The notes: generated by a model from the sequence alone, not told the origin. Counted from the first letter of the stretch, positions 35,931 through 45,032 are shown. The stretch: 64,000 nucleotides of DNA from Thermoleophilia bacterium (GCA_009694365.1 SHVE01000010.1:1-64000); one strand, 5' to 3'. Program-made: numbers and translations.

Positions 35931-36836
35931 ATGGCGAACCCCGGAACAATCCTCGTGACCGGCGCATCGAGTGGCATCGGCCGTGACGCCGCGCTCCATC
36001 TCAACGCCGAGGGATACACCGTCATCGGAACAGTGCGGACGCCCGGCGACGCCGAGTCGTTGTGTGACGACGCCGCGCGCCAGGGGGCGATGCATGCGAT
36101 CCACTGCGATGTGACATCGGACGCCGATGTGGCCCACCTCGCCGACCAGGTGCGCATCATCGCCGGGGATACGGGCCTCACCGCCATGTTCAGCAACGCC
36201 GGTGTGGCGAACATGTCCGGCGACGTCACGGCCGAGGGATGTCCCGTGCACACCCTCGCGCGTCTGATGGAGATCAACTACCTCGGGTCCGTGCGGGTGA
36301 TCCAAGCCCACCTCCCCCTCCTCCGCGCATCAACGGGAACGCTCGTTATCAACTCGGCGCTCATGGCCCGTACGGTGATGCCCTACAACGGTGGATACGC
36401 GGCGTCGAAGGCAGCACTCGAGGCGTGGGCCGATCAACTCCGCCGCGAAATCCGTCCCCACGGAGTCCGCGTGGTGTGCATCCGGGCCGCGGCAATCGCC
36501 ACCCCCCTCGAGACGAAGCAGAACGCCGCAAGCGTTCCCGCCGACGGGCCCTACCCGGAACAGCACGCGTTCGTCGAGGGTGGCCTCACCCTCATGCGTC
36601 GGAGTGCGGCGAAGACCACCGTGCAGCCCCGGCGTGTGTCGGAACTCGTGCAAACCGTCATCGAACGGCGCCGTCCACCCCTCAAGCCGATCGTGGGTGG
36701 AATGGCGCGACCGATCTGGCTGCTCGGGGGGCTCCCCGAGCGCATCCAAGACGCCGTCATCGCCCAGATGATCACGCGCATGGTGAGGGCGGGCGATTCC
36801 CCTCCGGCGACTGATCGAACCATCGTCACGCCGTAA
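35931..36836 (+). CDS. Short-chain dehydrogenase/reductase
   Basis: 301 residues. SDR landmarks: cofactor loop ILVTGASSGIGRDAALHL, NAG motif AMFSNAGVANM, and the Ser/Tyr/Lys triad in LVINSALMARTVMPYNGGYAASK. The Gly-rich loop is the classical TGxxxGIG type; acidic/basic selectivity for NAD or NADP is not obvious. The C-terminal 60 residues (RPIWLLGGLPERIQDAVIAQ) are longer than in the shortest family members. Substrate unknown. It follows a small gene by one base. Confidence 0.88.
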   Translation: MANPGTILVTGASSGIGRDAALHLNAEGYTVIGTVRTPGDAESLCDDAARQGAMHAIHCDVTSDADVAHLADQVRIIAGDTGLTAMFSNAGVANMSGDVTAEGCPVHTLARLMEINYLGSVRVIQAHLPLLRASTGTLVINSALMARTVMPYNGGYAASKAALEAWADQLRREIRPHGVRVVCIRAAAIATPLETKQNAASVPADGPYPEQHAFVEGGLTLMRRSAAKTTVQPRRVSELVQTVIERRRPPLKPIVGGMARPIWLLGGLPERIQDAVIAQMITRMVRAGDSPPATDRTIVTP

Positions 36837-37216
36837 CGCGAGCGCCCGCGCCCGTGGACCGCGGGAACGAACGGAGGGTGGAGGGTGAATGGGGATGGGT
36901 CCCGCCTCGAGGATGAGGCGGTGTTTCCCGGGGGCGACGGGAGGTGGAGGGTGACTCGGGATCGGTCCCGTCCCTCGGCGCCCTTCCGGACCCCATCTCG
37001 GGGAGTGAACCGACGGTGCACGGGGCACCACCGCGACGTGTCCGAGGAAGCGCCAGTGGAGCCACAGCGCCGAAATCGCTATGGTCCCGCCGTCGCTCGG
37101 CCTCCGCCGGCGACGAGGTTCGCTTCCTTCGGTCCTGCCGTCATGGTGGTTCGGGTGAGAGCAGTGCCTCCCCAACCGTCCGCGCCCATATGGCGCCGAC
37201 ACACCCAGGAGTAACC
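36837..37216 (+). promoter_or_regulatory. Long leader of the DEAD-box helicase gene with a near-direct repeat
   Basis: 380 bp without a convincing gene between the SDR stop and the helicase start. 36877-36904 and 36943-36970 are near-direct copies (25 of 28 positions, core GGTGGAGGGTGA) 66 bp apart; the spacer contains a CCGCCTC-GAGGAT-GAGGCGG hairpin. Long structured 5' leaders are known for cold-induced DEAD-box helicase genes; here a regulatory role is only inferred. The frame in phase with the helicase is open through much of it, but the strong ribosome binding site (AGGAG) sits just before ATG 37217. Confidence 0.4.
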
Positions 37217-38458
37217 ATGTCTGACCCCTCGTTCGCCGATCTCGGCGTGTCGAACGCCGTCGTCGGGGCCCTCACCGCCCGCGGCTTCACCACCCCATTC
37301 GCAATCCAGACCAAGGTCATCGGAGACGTTCTTGACGGCCGTGACGTGCTCGCCAAGTCACCCACGGGATCGGGCAAGACCCTGGCCTTCATGGTGCCGC
37401 TGATCGACCGCACCGCCGCCGAGGCCCGCCGGCCCGCCGCGCTCGTGCTGGCCCCGACCCGCGAACTCGCGACCCAGATCGTGGAGGCCGCCTACCCCCT
37501 CGCCCACGCCCGAGCGCTCCGGATCTGCGCGGTGTATGGCGGCGTGGGGCTCCAGAAGCAAGCACGGGACGCCGCCACCGCTCACATCGTGGTGGCCACT
37601 CCGGGACGTCTGGAGGACCTGCTCGCACGCCGGGCCCTTTCGCTCGAAAACGTGAAGGTCCTCGTACTGGACGAGGCCGACCGGATGCTCGACATGGGAT
37701 TTCGCCCCGCCGTGGACCGGATCGTCGCTGCGTGCCCGCGTGACCGCCAGACGCTCTTCTTCTCGGCCACGCTCGACGGCGGGGCCGGGCGGATCGCCGA
37801 AAAGTACACCGTGGACGGAGTCCGGCACGAGCACCTGCCACCACCGCGCACGGCCGCCCCGGTCGAGCACAGGTTCGTGCGTGTGGAGAAGGATGGCCGC
37901 ATGGGCGAGTTGGTACGGGAGATCGGCCACGGCACCGATCTCAGCCTGGTGTTCGTGCGCACCAAGCATGGGGCCGACCGCCTAGTGCGCCACCTCAAGG
38001 ACGAGCGCGTGACCGCCGTTGCCATGCACGGCAACAAGACGCAGCGGCAGCGTGAGCGCGCGCTCGCCGACTTCGAGAGCGGACGGGTGACCACTCTCGT
38101 CGCCACCGACGTCGCCGCCCGCGGAATCCACGTGGATAACGTGGCCAAGGTCATCAACTTCGACCCACCCGGACTGGCCGAGGATTACGTGCACCGTACG
38201 GGGCGCACGGGACGGGCCGGCGAGACCGGCGTGGCCGTGACCTTCATCGGCACCGAGCACGTGGGTGACATGCGCACGATGGCACGCACGCTCAAGCTCG
38301 AGGACCAGTTCGCGAAGGCCGCCGGCGCCGACCACACACCCGTATCGCGGAGTGGCGGACACGGTGGTGGCACCGCACCTAGTGCTGGTCGCACGAGTAA
38401 GGCACGCCGTCAGCGCAGGTCGTCGGATGGCCGACCGCGCAGCGGATCGTCACGCTGA
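37217..38458 (+). CDS. DEAD-box ATP-dependent RNA helicase
   Basis: Unwinds RNA duplexes, probably in ribosome assembly or cold adaptation. 413 residues from ATG 37217 with AGGAG six bases upstream. Motifs in order: Q motif GFTTPFAIQ, motif I SPTGSGKT, Ia APTRELATQ, Ib VVATPGRLEDL, II VLDEADRMLDMG, III FFSATL, IV LVFVRTKHGADR, V ATDVAARGIHV, VI HRTGRTGRAG. A short basic Ser/Arg/Gly-rich tail (GRTSKARRQRRSSDGRPRSG) follows, as in RhlE-like proteins. The specific RhlE/CsdA/DbpA assignment is not possible by eye. Confidence 0.95.
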   Translation: MSDPSFADLGVSNAVVGALTARGFTTPFAIQTKVIGDVLDGRDVLAKSPTGSGKTLAFMVPLIDRTAAEARRPAALVLAPTRELATQIVEAAYPLAHARALRICAVYGGVGLQKQARDAATAHIVVATPGRLEDLLARRALSLENVKVLVLDEADRMLDMGFRPAVDRIVAACPRDRQTLFFSATLDGGAGRIAEKYTVDGVRHEHLPPPRTAAPVEHRFVRVEKDGRMGELVREIGHGTDLSLVFVRTKHGADRLVRHLKDERVTAVAMHGNKTQRQRERALADFESGRVTTLVATDVAARGIHVDNVAKVINFDPPGLAEDYVHRTGRTGRAGETGVAVTFIGTEHVGDMRTMARTLKLEDQFAKAAGADHTPVSRSGGHGGGTAPSAGRTSKARRQRRSSDGRPRSGSSR

Positions 38459-38539
38459 GATCGAGGTTCTTCACACGGCCGCCAATCGCCCCCAGGTGAG
38501 GTGAGGGGACCACATTTGTCGGTCCCGATCTGGGCGACA

Positions 38540-38555
38540 TCTCACCCGGGTGAGA
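38540..38555. repeat. Perfect 16-bp palindrome in the helicase/membrane-protein gap
   Basis: TCTCACCCGGGTGAGA is its own reverse complement. It lies 83 bp after the helicase stop and about 190 bp before the next gene, in an otherwise featureless 285-bp gap (38459-38743). It could be an operator or part of a terminator; a weaker GGGACC/GGTCCC stem is at about 38507-38525. Confidence 0.4.
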
Positions 38556-38743
38556 GCGGGCGCGGCGCGGGATACCGCGGTGCCCATCCGCTGGGAAGGG
38601 CCAGGCGGTCGCTGCGGTGGTGCCCGGGCCACTTCCATCCTCGCCTGCGTGCGATCACGGATACCCCGACGATACATTCCCTGCCGTCTGTGATCCCAAC
38701 CACCGGTGGCGAGGAAGGGGAGAGTGGGCGGAGGGGCGTCACG

Positions 38744-39484
38744 ATGACCCCGACACCCGAAGTACGGGTCGCCGAAGGACGCGCCGACCCATCGCGGCGG
38801 GCCGCGGGGGCCCCGCGGATCGGCCTCTGGCACAGATCATCCCCCGGGCTCCGGGGGGCCGCCAGACGTCAGTGGATGTGCTACAAAAATGACATAATAA
38901 TTCGCCAGATCATCGTTTGGGCGCTTCTCGTGGCGCTGCTGACAGCCGCGCTCACCGGACTTGTCCTGCTATTCATCGGCGGCCACGACGACGTTCTCAA
39001 GGTGCTCCTCTCCGTGCTGATCTTCGCAGGGGCACTTGTGCTGACACTGCCGGCGCAGATCCACCAACCCGTCTGGGTACAGGTCGGCACAGCAGCGCTG
39101 TGCGGTGCCGATGCGGTGCTCGCGTGGATTCTCATCTGGCTTCCCGTGGGCTCCGGCACGGGCGTGGCCATCGGCCGGGGCGCGGGCATGATCACCGCAC
39201 TGCTAATCGTGGTGGGCGTCGCGCTCCTTGTACGCGCCATGGTGCTGGGGCCCGGCCTACGCGCGGCCCGCGCGGCCGCTTGGGTCAGCCACTCCACGGG
39301 CATCACCCTGCTCGCCATGGTGTGGGTGGCGATCCTCAGCGACGGCGAGGTGACGGCCCCCGGGCGAGTGGTCGCCGGTCTCGCCATCATCTACATCACG
39401 TCATCTCTGGTGGCAATACTCATCGCGCTGATGCGTCGCTACACGGTGGTACCACGCGAGCTCGGCACGAACACGCGCGGCTGA
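38744..39484 (+). CDS. Six-helix membrane protein of unknown function
   Basis: 246 residues if started at ATG 38744, which has GGAGGGG seven bases upstream; a later ATG (38876) would remove a polar Arg/Pro-rich N-terminus. Six hydrophobic segments follow, such as IIVWALLVALLTAALTGLVL, VLLSVLIFAGALVLTLP, ADAVLAWILIWLPVG, ALLIVVGVALLVRAMVLG and VVAGLAIIYITSSLVAIL. The bases around 38880-38905 are unusually AT-rich (an AAAAATGACATAATAATT stretch). No family is recognised. It could be a small sensor or transporter subunit. Confidence 0.65.
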   Translation: MTPTPEVRVAEGRADPSRRAAGAPRIGLWHRSSPGLRGAARRQWMCYKNDIIIRQIIVWALLVALLTAALTGLVLLFIGGHDDVLKVLLSVLIFAGALVLTLPAQIHQPVWVQVGTAALCGADAVLAWILIWLPVGSGTGVAIGRGAGMITALLIVVGVALLVRAMVLGPGLRAARAAAWVSHSTGITLLAMVWVAILSDGEVTAPGRVVAGLAIIYITSSLVAILIALMRRYTVVPRELGTNTRG

Positions 39485-39565
39485 GCAGTCGGGCCGGTGG
39501 TACGCGGTGATCGTCTCCTCGGTGACCACGGCATCGACTGGACCATCCTGGAGAACGATCCGCCG

Positions 39566-39594
39566 GATTCGGGGTAGTTCAACTACCCCGAATC
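39566..39594. repeat. Perfect inverted repeat, 14-bp arms with a one-base centre
   Basis: GATTCGGGGTAGTT and its exact reverse complement surround a single C. It is 81 bp past the stop of the membrane protein and just before the hipA remnant. It could be a terminator, an operator of the lost hipBA locus, or the end of an inserted element. Confidence 0.6.
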
Positions 39595-39603
39595 TCCTCG
39601 GCG

Positions 39604-40062
39604 TTGCGACGTTCGCAAGACGCCACCCCATCGCTCTCATGCCTCAGTCGACGTGACCGGTTCCGGCCTCACGACCTCCAAGAACCGTGGCGGCGCATCG
39701 CGTTCTCGATCCTCATCTCGAACACGGATGACCACTTGTGTAACCACGGCTTCCTGCGCGACGGCCCCGGCGGGACGCTGTCTCCGGCGTTCGACATCAA
39801 TCCCGCCCCGGATACGGCGGGCAGGATGAGCACCGCGATCGCCGACCCGCATGATCGACGTGCGGACATCGATGTGCTTGTCAACGCTGCCCCGTACTAC
39901 CGCATCGCCGATCCGCACAGCGAACTCGCTCGGCAACTTGAGGCCACGGAGATGTGGACCACACTCGCTGAACGCTACGAGGTCGCCCGTGAAATCGATC
40001 GACTTCACCCCGCCTTCGATCACCCCCAAGGCACGCGCGCGGAGGAACTCCTACGCACGTGA
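39604..40062 (+). pseudogene. hipA: HipA-type toxin kinase fragment
   Basis: The middle of this frame matches the C-terminal kinase half of HipA toxins: LQEPWRRIAFSILISNTDDH carries the catalytic Asp loop (N-x-DDHxxN), followed by NHGFL and LSPAFDINPAP, the DFG-equivalent metal-binding segment. The part after about residue 70 is only loosely similar (DVLVNAAPYYRIAD). The N-terminal kinase lobe with the glycine-rich loop and the antitoxin gene hipB are missing. About 150 of the usual 400 or more codons remain, so this is a toxin-antitoxin relic and inactive. Confidence 0.7.
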
Positions 40063-40260
40063 CCCCCTCATCCCGTCGAGGACGTGCCCCGGGGATCATG
40101 CTCCGGAGGTGGCTATCGACGGGACGGACACCAACCCCATCTCGGCCATCCCGTCCCCGCACCGCTGCACACGTGCGGTCAACGGGCACCTCCCCCACCA
40201 CCGACCCCTCCCGACAGCGAATTCCCGCGTACGTCAGACCTCGCCCCCGACGAGGCCATA

Positions 40261-40334
40261 TCGGGACGGCGGGATTTGAACCCGCGACCCCCTGCTCCCA
40301 AAGCAGGTGCGCTACCAAGCTGCGCTACGTCCCG
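40261..40334 (-). tRNA. tRNA-Pro (TGG)
   Basis: Acceptor CGGGACG pairs with CGTCCCG; discriminator A. D arm GCGCAGCTTGGTAGCGC, anticodon loop TTTGGGA on CCTGC/GCAGG gives TGG, T arm GCGGG/CCCGC with TTCAAAT. CCA is not encoded. Confidence 0.95.
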
Positions 40335-40380
40335 TCACTACGAGGCTAGCAATGCGACCGGGCGGGTCGGCCTCATCCCC

Positions 40381-40854
40381 TTACGATCGCCCGCCGCCCG
40401 TGATCGAGCGGTGGGCACCGGCGACGCTGATGTCGGCCCCCAGAACGTCGAAGCGCCTCGTGAGACGAGTCAGGACCACGGCGGCCTCACCCGACCCGTC
40501 GGGGCCGGAGATGACGGTGTCTACGGTGACCTGCCCCGCGGCGACGCCCACGGCGGAAATGGTGGTGATCGTCACGCGCACGGGACCGCCGACCATCTCC
40601 GCCACTTCACGGCTGTTCATGAGGAACTCCTGCGCCACGGGCCCCGGCTGCGTCCGGCGCCGGCGCTCGGTGAGCCACAGCAGCAGCACACACATGACGA
40701 AGGCGTACCCCATGATCGCCGCGGTCGCCGCCTGGGCATCGCCGTTGCCCGTCTTGCCCTCGATCACCGCAACGATGCCGTACACGACCATGAGCCCGGC
40801 GCCGAGCAACAGCACGGCGCGACCGAGCCCACCGGCGAGCAGCCGACGCCCCAT
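40381..40854 (-). CDS. Small membrane protein, Coa1/Tim21-like C-terminal fold suspected
   Basis: 157 residues from ATG 40854, which overlaps the gltX stop as TGATG. Two N-terminal membrane helices (RAVLLLGAGLMVVYGIVAVI; AIMGYAFVMCVLLLWLTE) are followed by a soluble domain: REVAEMVGGPVRVTITTIS, then AVVLTRLTRRFDVLGADISV. The spacing (xGxPV..., G-x-G-x-A-x-V strand, final V-x-xxHRSI) recalls the cytochrome oxidase assembly factor 1 domain, but this is a pattern judgement only. Likely co-transcribed with gltX. Confidence 0.7.
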   Translation of the reverse strand: MGRRLLAGGLGRAVLLLGAGLMVVYGIVAVIEGKTGNGDAQAATAAIMGYAFVMCVLLLWLTERRRRTQPGPVAQEFLMNSREVAEMVGGPVRVTITTISAVGVAAGQVTVDTVISGPDGSGEAAVVLTRLTRRFDVLGADISVAGAHRSITGGGRS

Positions 40855-42329
40855 CAGGCGCCACCCTCCCACGACTCGGCGAGCCGTCCGAGTGCCTGGC
40901 GATACCGCCGCACGGCCTCGTCGCGGCCGATGAGCTCTAGGCTCTCGTAGATCCCCGTGGAGATGGTCTGGCCGGTGATCGCAGTGCGCTGGGGCTCGAG
41001 GAACTCCCGGGCCGTGAGCCCTTGCACGTGCAGTTGGTCGGACAGGGCGTCCTTGATCTGGTCGAGTGTGAACTCGTCGAGCACCTCGAGGCGGCCGAGC
41101 CCGCCGCCGATCGTCTGGATGGACAGCTTGACGTCGCCCGCGAGGAACGCCCAGGCCTCCGGCGCGAACTCGAGCGGACGGAAGAGCCACCCGGCCAGAG
41201 CGTCGTACTCGGAGAGGCGGCTCATCTTGCGCTGCACCAGAGGGGCGCTGCGGCGGGCGAGACCCCGGGCGCCCGCGTCCTTGACGTCGAAGTACCCGGT
41301 AGCACTCAGAAAGCCCATGAGCATGTCGGCGAAGTCCGCCGGGTCGAGCGTACGCAGGTAGCGCCCGCTCATCACCTCGAGTTTCCTCAGATCGAACACC
41401 GCCGGGCTCTTGGACACCCGCGCGATGTCAAACTTCTCGACGAGGTCGTCGAGGGTGAATGTGGTGGTCTTGTCATCGTACGACCACCCGAGCAGCGCCA
41501 GCGCGTTCCGCACCGGCTGCGGCAGGAACCCGTCGGCCTCGAGTTCCTCCACCGACGCCGCGCCGTGGCGTTTGGAGAGGCGCTTCTTGTCGGTGCCAAG
41601 GATGAGCGGCACGTGGGCGTACTGCGGCGAATCGCCACCCAGCGCACGGATGACCAGCATCTGCTTGGGCGTGTTGCTGATGTGGTCCTCACCGCGGATG
41701 ACCCGGGTGATACCCATGTCCATGTCGTCCACGGCGGCCGCAAGGTTGTACGTGGGCGTGCCGTCGCTGCGGGCCACCACGAAGTCCTCGATCTGGGCGT
41801 GGTCGAATGTGACCGTGCCCCGGATCAGGTCCTCGATGACCGTGGCGCCCGGCAGCGGCACGGCGAAGCGCCACACGGGGGTGCGGCCCTCGGCCCGAAA
41901 CGCCGCGATCTCCTCGGGTGTGTGGTCACGCCTGCCGCGCACCACGGGCGCGCTCCTGGTGGCCCGGGCCTCCGCCCGCATGGCCTCGACCTCCTCGGCC
42001 GTCTCCCACGCCGCGTACACCGCACCGGCCGCCGTTAGGCGTTCGAGGCAGCCCCGGTAGAGATCGTCGCGCTCACTCTGGCGGAACGGGCCCTCGTCCC
42101 AGTCGAGGCCCATCCACGTGAGCACCCGCAGGATCTCGGCTTCGCTCTCCGGTGTGGAGCGCTCGCGATCGGTGTCCTCCATACGCAGGATGAAGGTGCC
42201 ACCAGCGTGTCGCGCGGCCAGCCAGTTGAACAGCGCCGTGCGGGCTCCCCCCACATGGAGCGAACCGGTCGGGCTGGGCGCGAACCGCACGCGAAGTGGG
42301 CTGGTCAGGTCGGGTCCGGCGTCGGGCAC
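40854..42329 (-). CDS. gltX: Glutamyl-tRNA synthetase
   Basis: Charges tRNA-Glu (and tRNA-Gln in organisms that use the amidotransferase route). 491 residues. Class I motifs: RFAPSPTGSLHVGGARTALF (HIGH region) and DKKRLSKRHGAASVEE (KMSKS region); between them FNWLAARHAGGTFILRMEDT. C-terminal anticodon-binding region ends with VRRYRQALGRLAESWEGG. Starts at ATG 42329, divergent from nfo with about 60 bp between starts, where both promoters must lie. A membrane protein gene overlaps its stop. Confidence 0.97.
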   Translation of the reverse strand: MPDAGPDLTSPLRVRFAPSPTGSLHVGGARTALFNWLAARHAGGTFILRMEDTDRERSTPESEAEILRVLTWMGLDWDEGPFRQSERDDLYRGCLERLTAAGAVYAAWETAEEVEAMRAEARATRSAPVVRGRRDHTPEEIAAFRAEGRTPVWRFAVPLPGATVIEDLIRGTVTFDHAQIEDFVVARSDGTPTYNLAAAVDDMDMGITRVIRGEDHISNTPKQMLVIRALGGDSPQYAHVPLILGTDKKRLSKRHGAASVEELEADGFLPQPVRNALALLGWSYDDKTTTFTLDDLVEKFDIARVSKSPAVFDLRKLEVMSGRYLRTLDPADFADMLMGFLSATGYFDVKDAGARGLARRSAPLVQRKMSRLSEYDALAGWLFRPLEFAPEAWAFLAGDVKLSIQTIGGGLGRLEVLDEFTLDQIKDALSDQLHVQGLTAREFLEPQRTAITGQTISTGIYESLELIGRDEAVRRYRQALGRLAESWEGGA

Positions 42330-42388
42330 GCGCGGAAGGATAGCGGCACCCCGGTGGCTACCCGGCCCATCCGCATAGGATGGACAAC

Positions 42389-43291
42389 ATGAGATTCGGA
42401 GCGCACGTGTCGAGCAGCGGGGGTATCAGTAACGCCATCCCGAGGGGTCAGGCCATCGGGTGCGAGAGCCTTCAGGTGTTCACCCACAACCCCCGCACCT
42501 GGAAGCCCATCAACCACACGCCCGAGGAGATCGCGGCCTTCCGCACGCTCGCCGCCGAGGCGGACATGGGGCCCATGGTGAGCCACGGGCTGTACCTCAT
42601 GAATCTGGGTGCCCCCGACCGGGAGGTTCCCACGGGCCCGCCAGCCAAGCGAACGATGCGCAACATCTACCGAACGTCGGTAGAGAGCCTCATCCAGCAC
42701 CTCCGGATCGGCGAGCAGTTGGGGCTCGCCGGCGTGGTCTTGCACGTGGGGTCGAGCAAGGGCAGCACCACCGACGAGGCCACCGAGCGAATCGCTGCTG
42801 GCATCGCCGAGGCGCTGGACACCGTTCCGGGGACGTGCTCGGTCTACCTCGAGAACACCGCCGGTGCCGGCGACACGATCGGTCGTACCTTCGAGCAACT
42901 GCGCGCTGTGGCCGACCTCGCGGGGCGCGAGGACCGCGTGGGCGTCTGCCTCGACACCCAGCACCTGTTCGCCTCCGGGTTCCCCATCCACGAGGAGGGG
43001 GGCATCGACCAAGTGCTTGCCGACTTCGACCGCGCCGTCGGTCTCGACCGCCTGAGGGCGCTCCACCTCAACGACAGCAAAACGGAGTTCGCAAGCAATC
43101 GTGACCGGCACGAGAACATCGGCGAGGGACTCATCGGTGAGGACGGCTTCCGCCGCATTCTCGGCCACCCCGCCCTTCAGGGGCTTCCGGTCATCCTCGA
43201 GGTCCCCGGAGAGGAGGGCATGGGTCCGGACGCTGTCAACATGGACCGCGCCCGCCGGTTACAGCAGGAGGGGCTCGCCCTCCGGGCGTAG
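42389..43291 (+). CDS. nfo: Endonuclease IV (AP endonuclease)
   Basis: Cuts 5' of abasic sites in base-excision repair, using three zinc ions. 300 residues from ATG 42389 with AGGATGG upstream (an ATG at 42380 is also in frame). Metal ligands appear in the expected order: FGAHVSSSGG, VSHGLYLMNLG, VVLHVGSSKG, SVYLENTAGAG, VGVCLDTQHLFASG, LRALHLNDSK, RDRHENIGEG and VILEVPGE. Normal length. Divergent from gltX. Confidence 0.96.
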   Translation: MRFGAHVSSSGGISNAIPRGQAIGCESLQVFTHNPRTWKPINHTPEEIAAFRTLAAEADMGPMVSHGLYLMNLGAPDREVPTGPPAKRTMRNIYRTSVESLIQHLRIGEQLGLAGVVLHVGSSKGSTTDEATERIAAGIAEALDTVPGTCSVYLENTAGAGDTIGRTFEQLRAVADLAGREDRVGVCLDTQHLFASGFPIHEEGGIDQVLADFDRAVGLDRLRALHLNDSKTEFASNRDRHENIGEGLIGEDGFRRILGHPALQGLPVILEVPGEEGMGPDAVNMDRARRLQQEGLALRA

Positions 43292-44002
43292 CGGGGGGTG
43301 AGGGCGAGCGATGGTGCGACTCACCGCCACAGTGGGCAGGAGATCCAGACCCGGGTGATCCGCCGACAGTCCTGTCGTGACCCAGGTCGGTGACGACAGC
43401 ACCGGGTGAATAACGTGTTGGCGCCTCACAGCTAGGTGTCCGAAATCGCCACCACCATCGTGGCCACCCGATGACCATCACGGAGTCGCACGAAATCGAT
43501 AACCACTCCGACGGCGAGACGGCGATTGTGCACCTCGCACGGTGACCGGTGGGGTGGGTGGCACTGGCGAGCGGTCCGTGTCCGCCCCCGTTGCCGACTG
43601 ACCGATCGCTGCTCGCCGCACCCGGTGGGATGCCTAGTGCCTTCCGTGCTCCGGGGTGACGTGGTGGCTTGTACGATGGACAAACCCCCACCATCTGCTC
43701 CGCAGGCACCCGCGCGAGTGACCCGGTGGCGGGGTTCGCATGCACGGGGTCCCGGGTGATGCGCTCGGCATTCACGGTAACGCCGCGCCACGCACGGTTC
43801 CCGTCACACGAATCCGCCCCGGGGCCAGTTCGGTGGGGGCGACGCCGCCGGCTCACCGGGGACAGGGGTCTACGCCCTCGGGCCAAACGACACCCACCGC
43901 TACGGGCGACGGATGCGCGTGAGTCGTCCGACGGGACGCCTGATCCTGCCGCCTGCCCCGCCGGGGTTCACATGCCCGAAGCGGCTATCCTGCCGACCGC
44001 AC
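43292..44002. other. Intergenic region of about 700 bp, no recognisable gene
   Basis: Long frames are open on both strands but none reads as a convincing protein. The best candidate is a 33-codon minus-strand frame ending at 43432 (LAVGVVIDFVRLRDGHRVAT), too short to judge. The right end should hold the promoter for tRNA-Gly. I see no direct repeats or perfect hairpins here. Confidence 0.5.
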
Positions 44003-44073
44003 GCGGGTGTAGCTCAATGGTAGAGCAGAAGCCTTCCAAGCTCCTGATGGCGGTTCGATTCCGCTCACCCGCT
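44003..44073 (+). tRNA. tRNA-Gly (TCC)
   Basis: 71 bases. Acceptor GCGGGTG pairs with CACCCGC; discriminator T. D arm AGCTCAATGGTAGAGC, anticodon loop CTTCCAA gives TCC, T arm GGCGG/CCGC with TTCGATT. The anticodon stem GAAGC/GCTCC contains an A28-C42 mismatch. Confidence 0.93.
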
Positions 44074-44281
44074 CTTGGCCTCGGCTGCTTTCCCGTCGGG
44101 GGTGAGCAAACCTCGCTCACCTCAATCCGTTCCAGGGCTCGCAGAGCCCGGACGACCCGACGACACGGGACGCCACGGAACCTGATGTGCCGGGAGGAAG
44201 GGTCCGTGGTGGTGGCAGCCGCCGCTACCACCACCCGAAAGCGAGCGAGTGGCGGGACGGTTGCAGTCCTGATGCCCCCGG

Positions 44282-44321
44282 GAGCATGCCGTCCGGTGTC
44301 GTTCCCACGGACCGCATGCTC
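44282..44321. repeat. Long imperfect hairpin upstream of the cyclophilin gene
   Basis: GAGCATGC and GCATGCTC close a stem that continues inward with CGTCCGGTG against CACGGACC (one mismatch, one bulge). It lies 58 bp upstream of the cyclophilin start. A second imperfect stem (GGTGGTGGCAGC / GCTACCACCACC) is at about 44208-44237. The 305-bp gap 44074-44378 otherwise holds nothing recognisable; the hairpins may end tRNA-Gly transcription or act in the leader. Confidence 0.4.
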
Positions 44322-44378
44322 TCTCCTCCCGGACCCCCACCCGGGGGTGCCGACGGCGTGACAGGTATCCTCAGGACT

Positions 44379-45032
44379 ATGAGACGCCTCCTTGCCACCA
44401 CCGCGATCGCGGTCCTTGCGATCACCCCGATCATCGCCGGTTGCGGGTCATCCGACTCGCCATCCACCACTGCGACCACCACAACGACGACCGCGGCAAC
44501 TACCACTGCCGCCACGTCCTGGGCGGCGGCGCCGGCCCAGACGATCGACGTCCACGCGACGTACACCGCTGTCCTTCGGACGTCCATGGGCGACATCACC
44601 ATCACCCTCGACCCGACTGCGGCCCCGGTCACGGTGAACAACTTCGTGTTTCTCGCGAGACAGGGCTTCTACGACGGCCTCACGTTTCACCGCGTCATCC
44701 CCGGGTTCATCATCCAGGGCGGTGACCCCGAGGGGACCGGTGGCGGCGGTCCCGGCTACCAGTTCCCCGACGAGCTGCCGGAACAGGGCACCTACACGGT
44801 CGGCTCGGTGGCGATGGCCAACACGGGCCCCGACACCAACGGATCGCAGTTCTTCATCATCACCGGCCCTCAGGGTGTGCAACTGCCGCCGAACTACTCG
44901 CTGTTCGGGCAGGTGACGATGGGCCAGGAGGTGGCCGTCGCGATCTCCACCACCGCACCCACGGGGTCGGAGGCACCCGACCCACCCGTGACCATCGAAC
45001 AGGTGACGATCACGGAGACGGGCGGGGCGTGA
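44379..45032 (+). CDS. Cyclophilin-type peptidyl-prolyl isomerase, lipoprotein
   Basis: Catalyses cis/trans isomerisation of Xaa-Pro bonds in exported proteins. 217 residues. A signal peptide with lipobox (LAITPIIAGCGSS) is followed by a Thr/Ala linker (residues about 27-50) and the cyclophilin domain: ITITLDPTAAPVTVNNFVFL, GLTFHRVIPGFIIQGGDPEG (catalytic Arg and Gln region), ANTGPDTNGSQFFIITGP. Anchored outside the membrane. The dehalogenase-like gene overlaps its stop as GTGA, so the two are co-translated although no functional link is obvious. Confidence 0.93.
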   Translation: MRRLLATTAIAVLAITPIIAGCGSSDSPSTTATTTTTTAATTTAATSWAAAPAQTIDVHATYTAVLRTSMGDITITLDPTAAPVTVNNFVFLARQGFYDGLTFHRVIPGFIIQGGDPEGTGGGGPGYQFPDELPEQGTYTVGSVAMANTGPDTNGSQFFIITGPQGVQLPPNYSLFGQVTMGQEVAVAISTTAPTGSEAPDPPVTIEQVTITETGGA

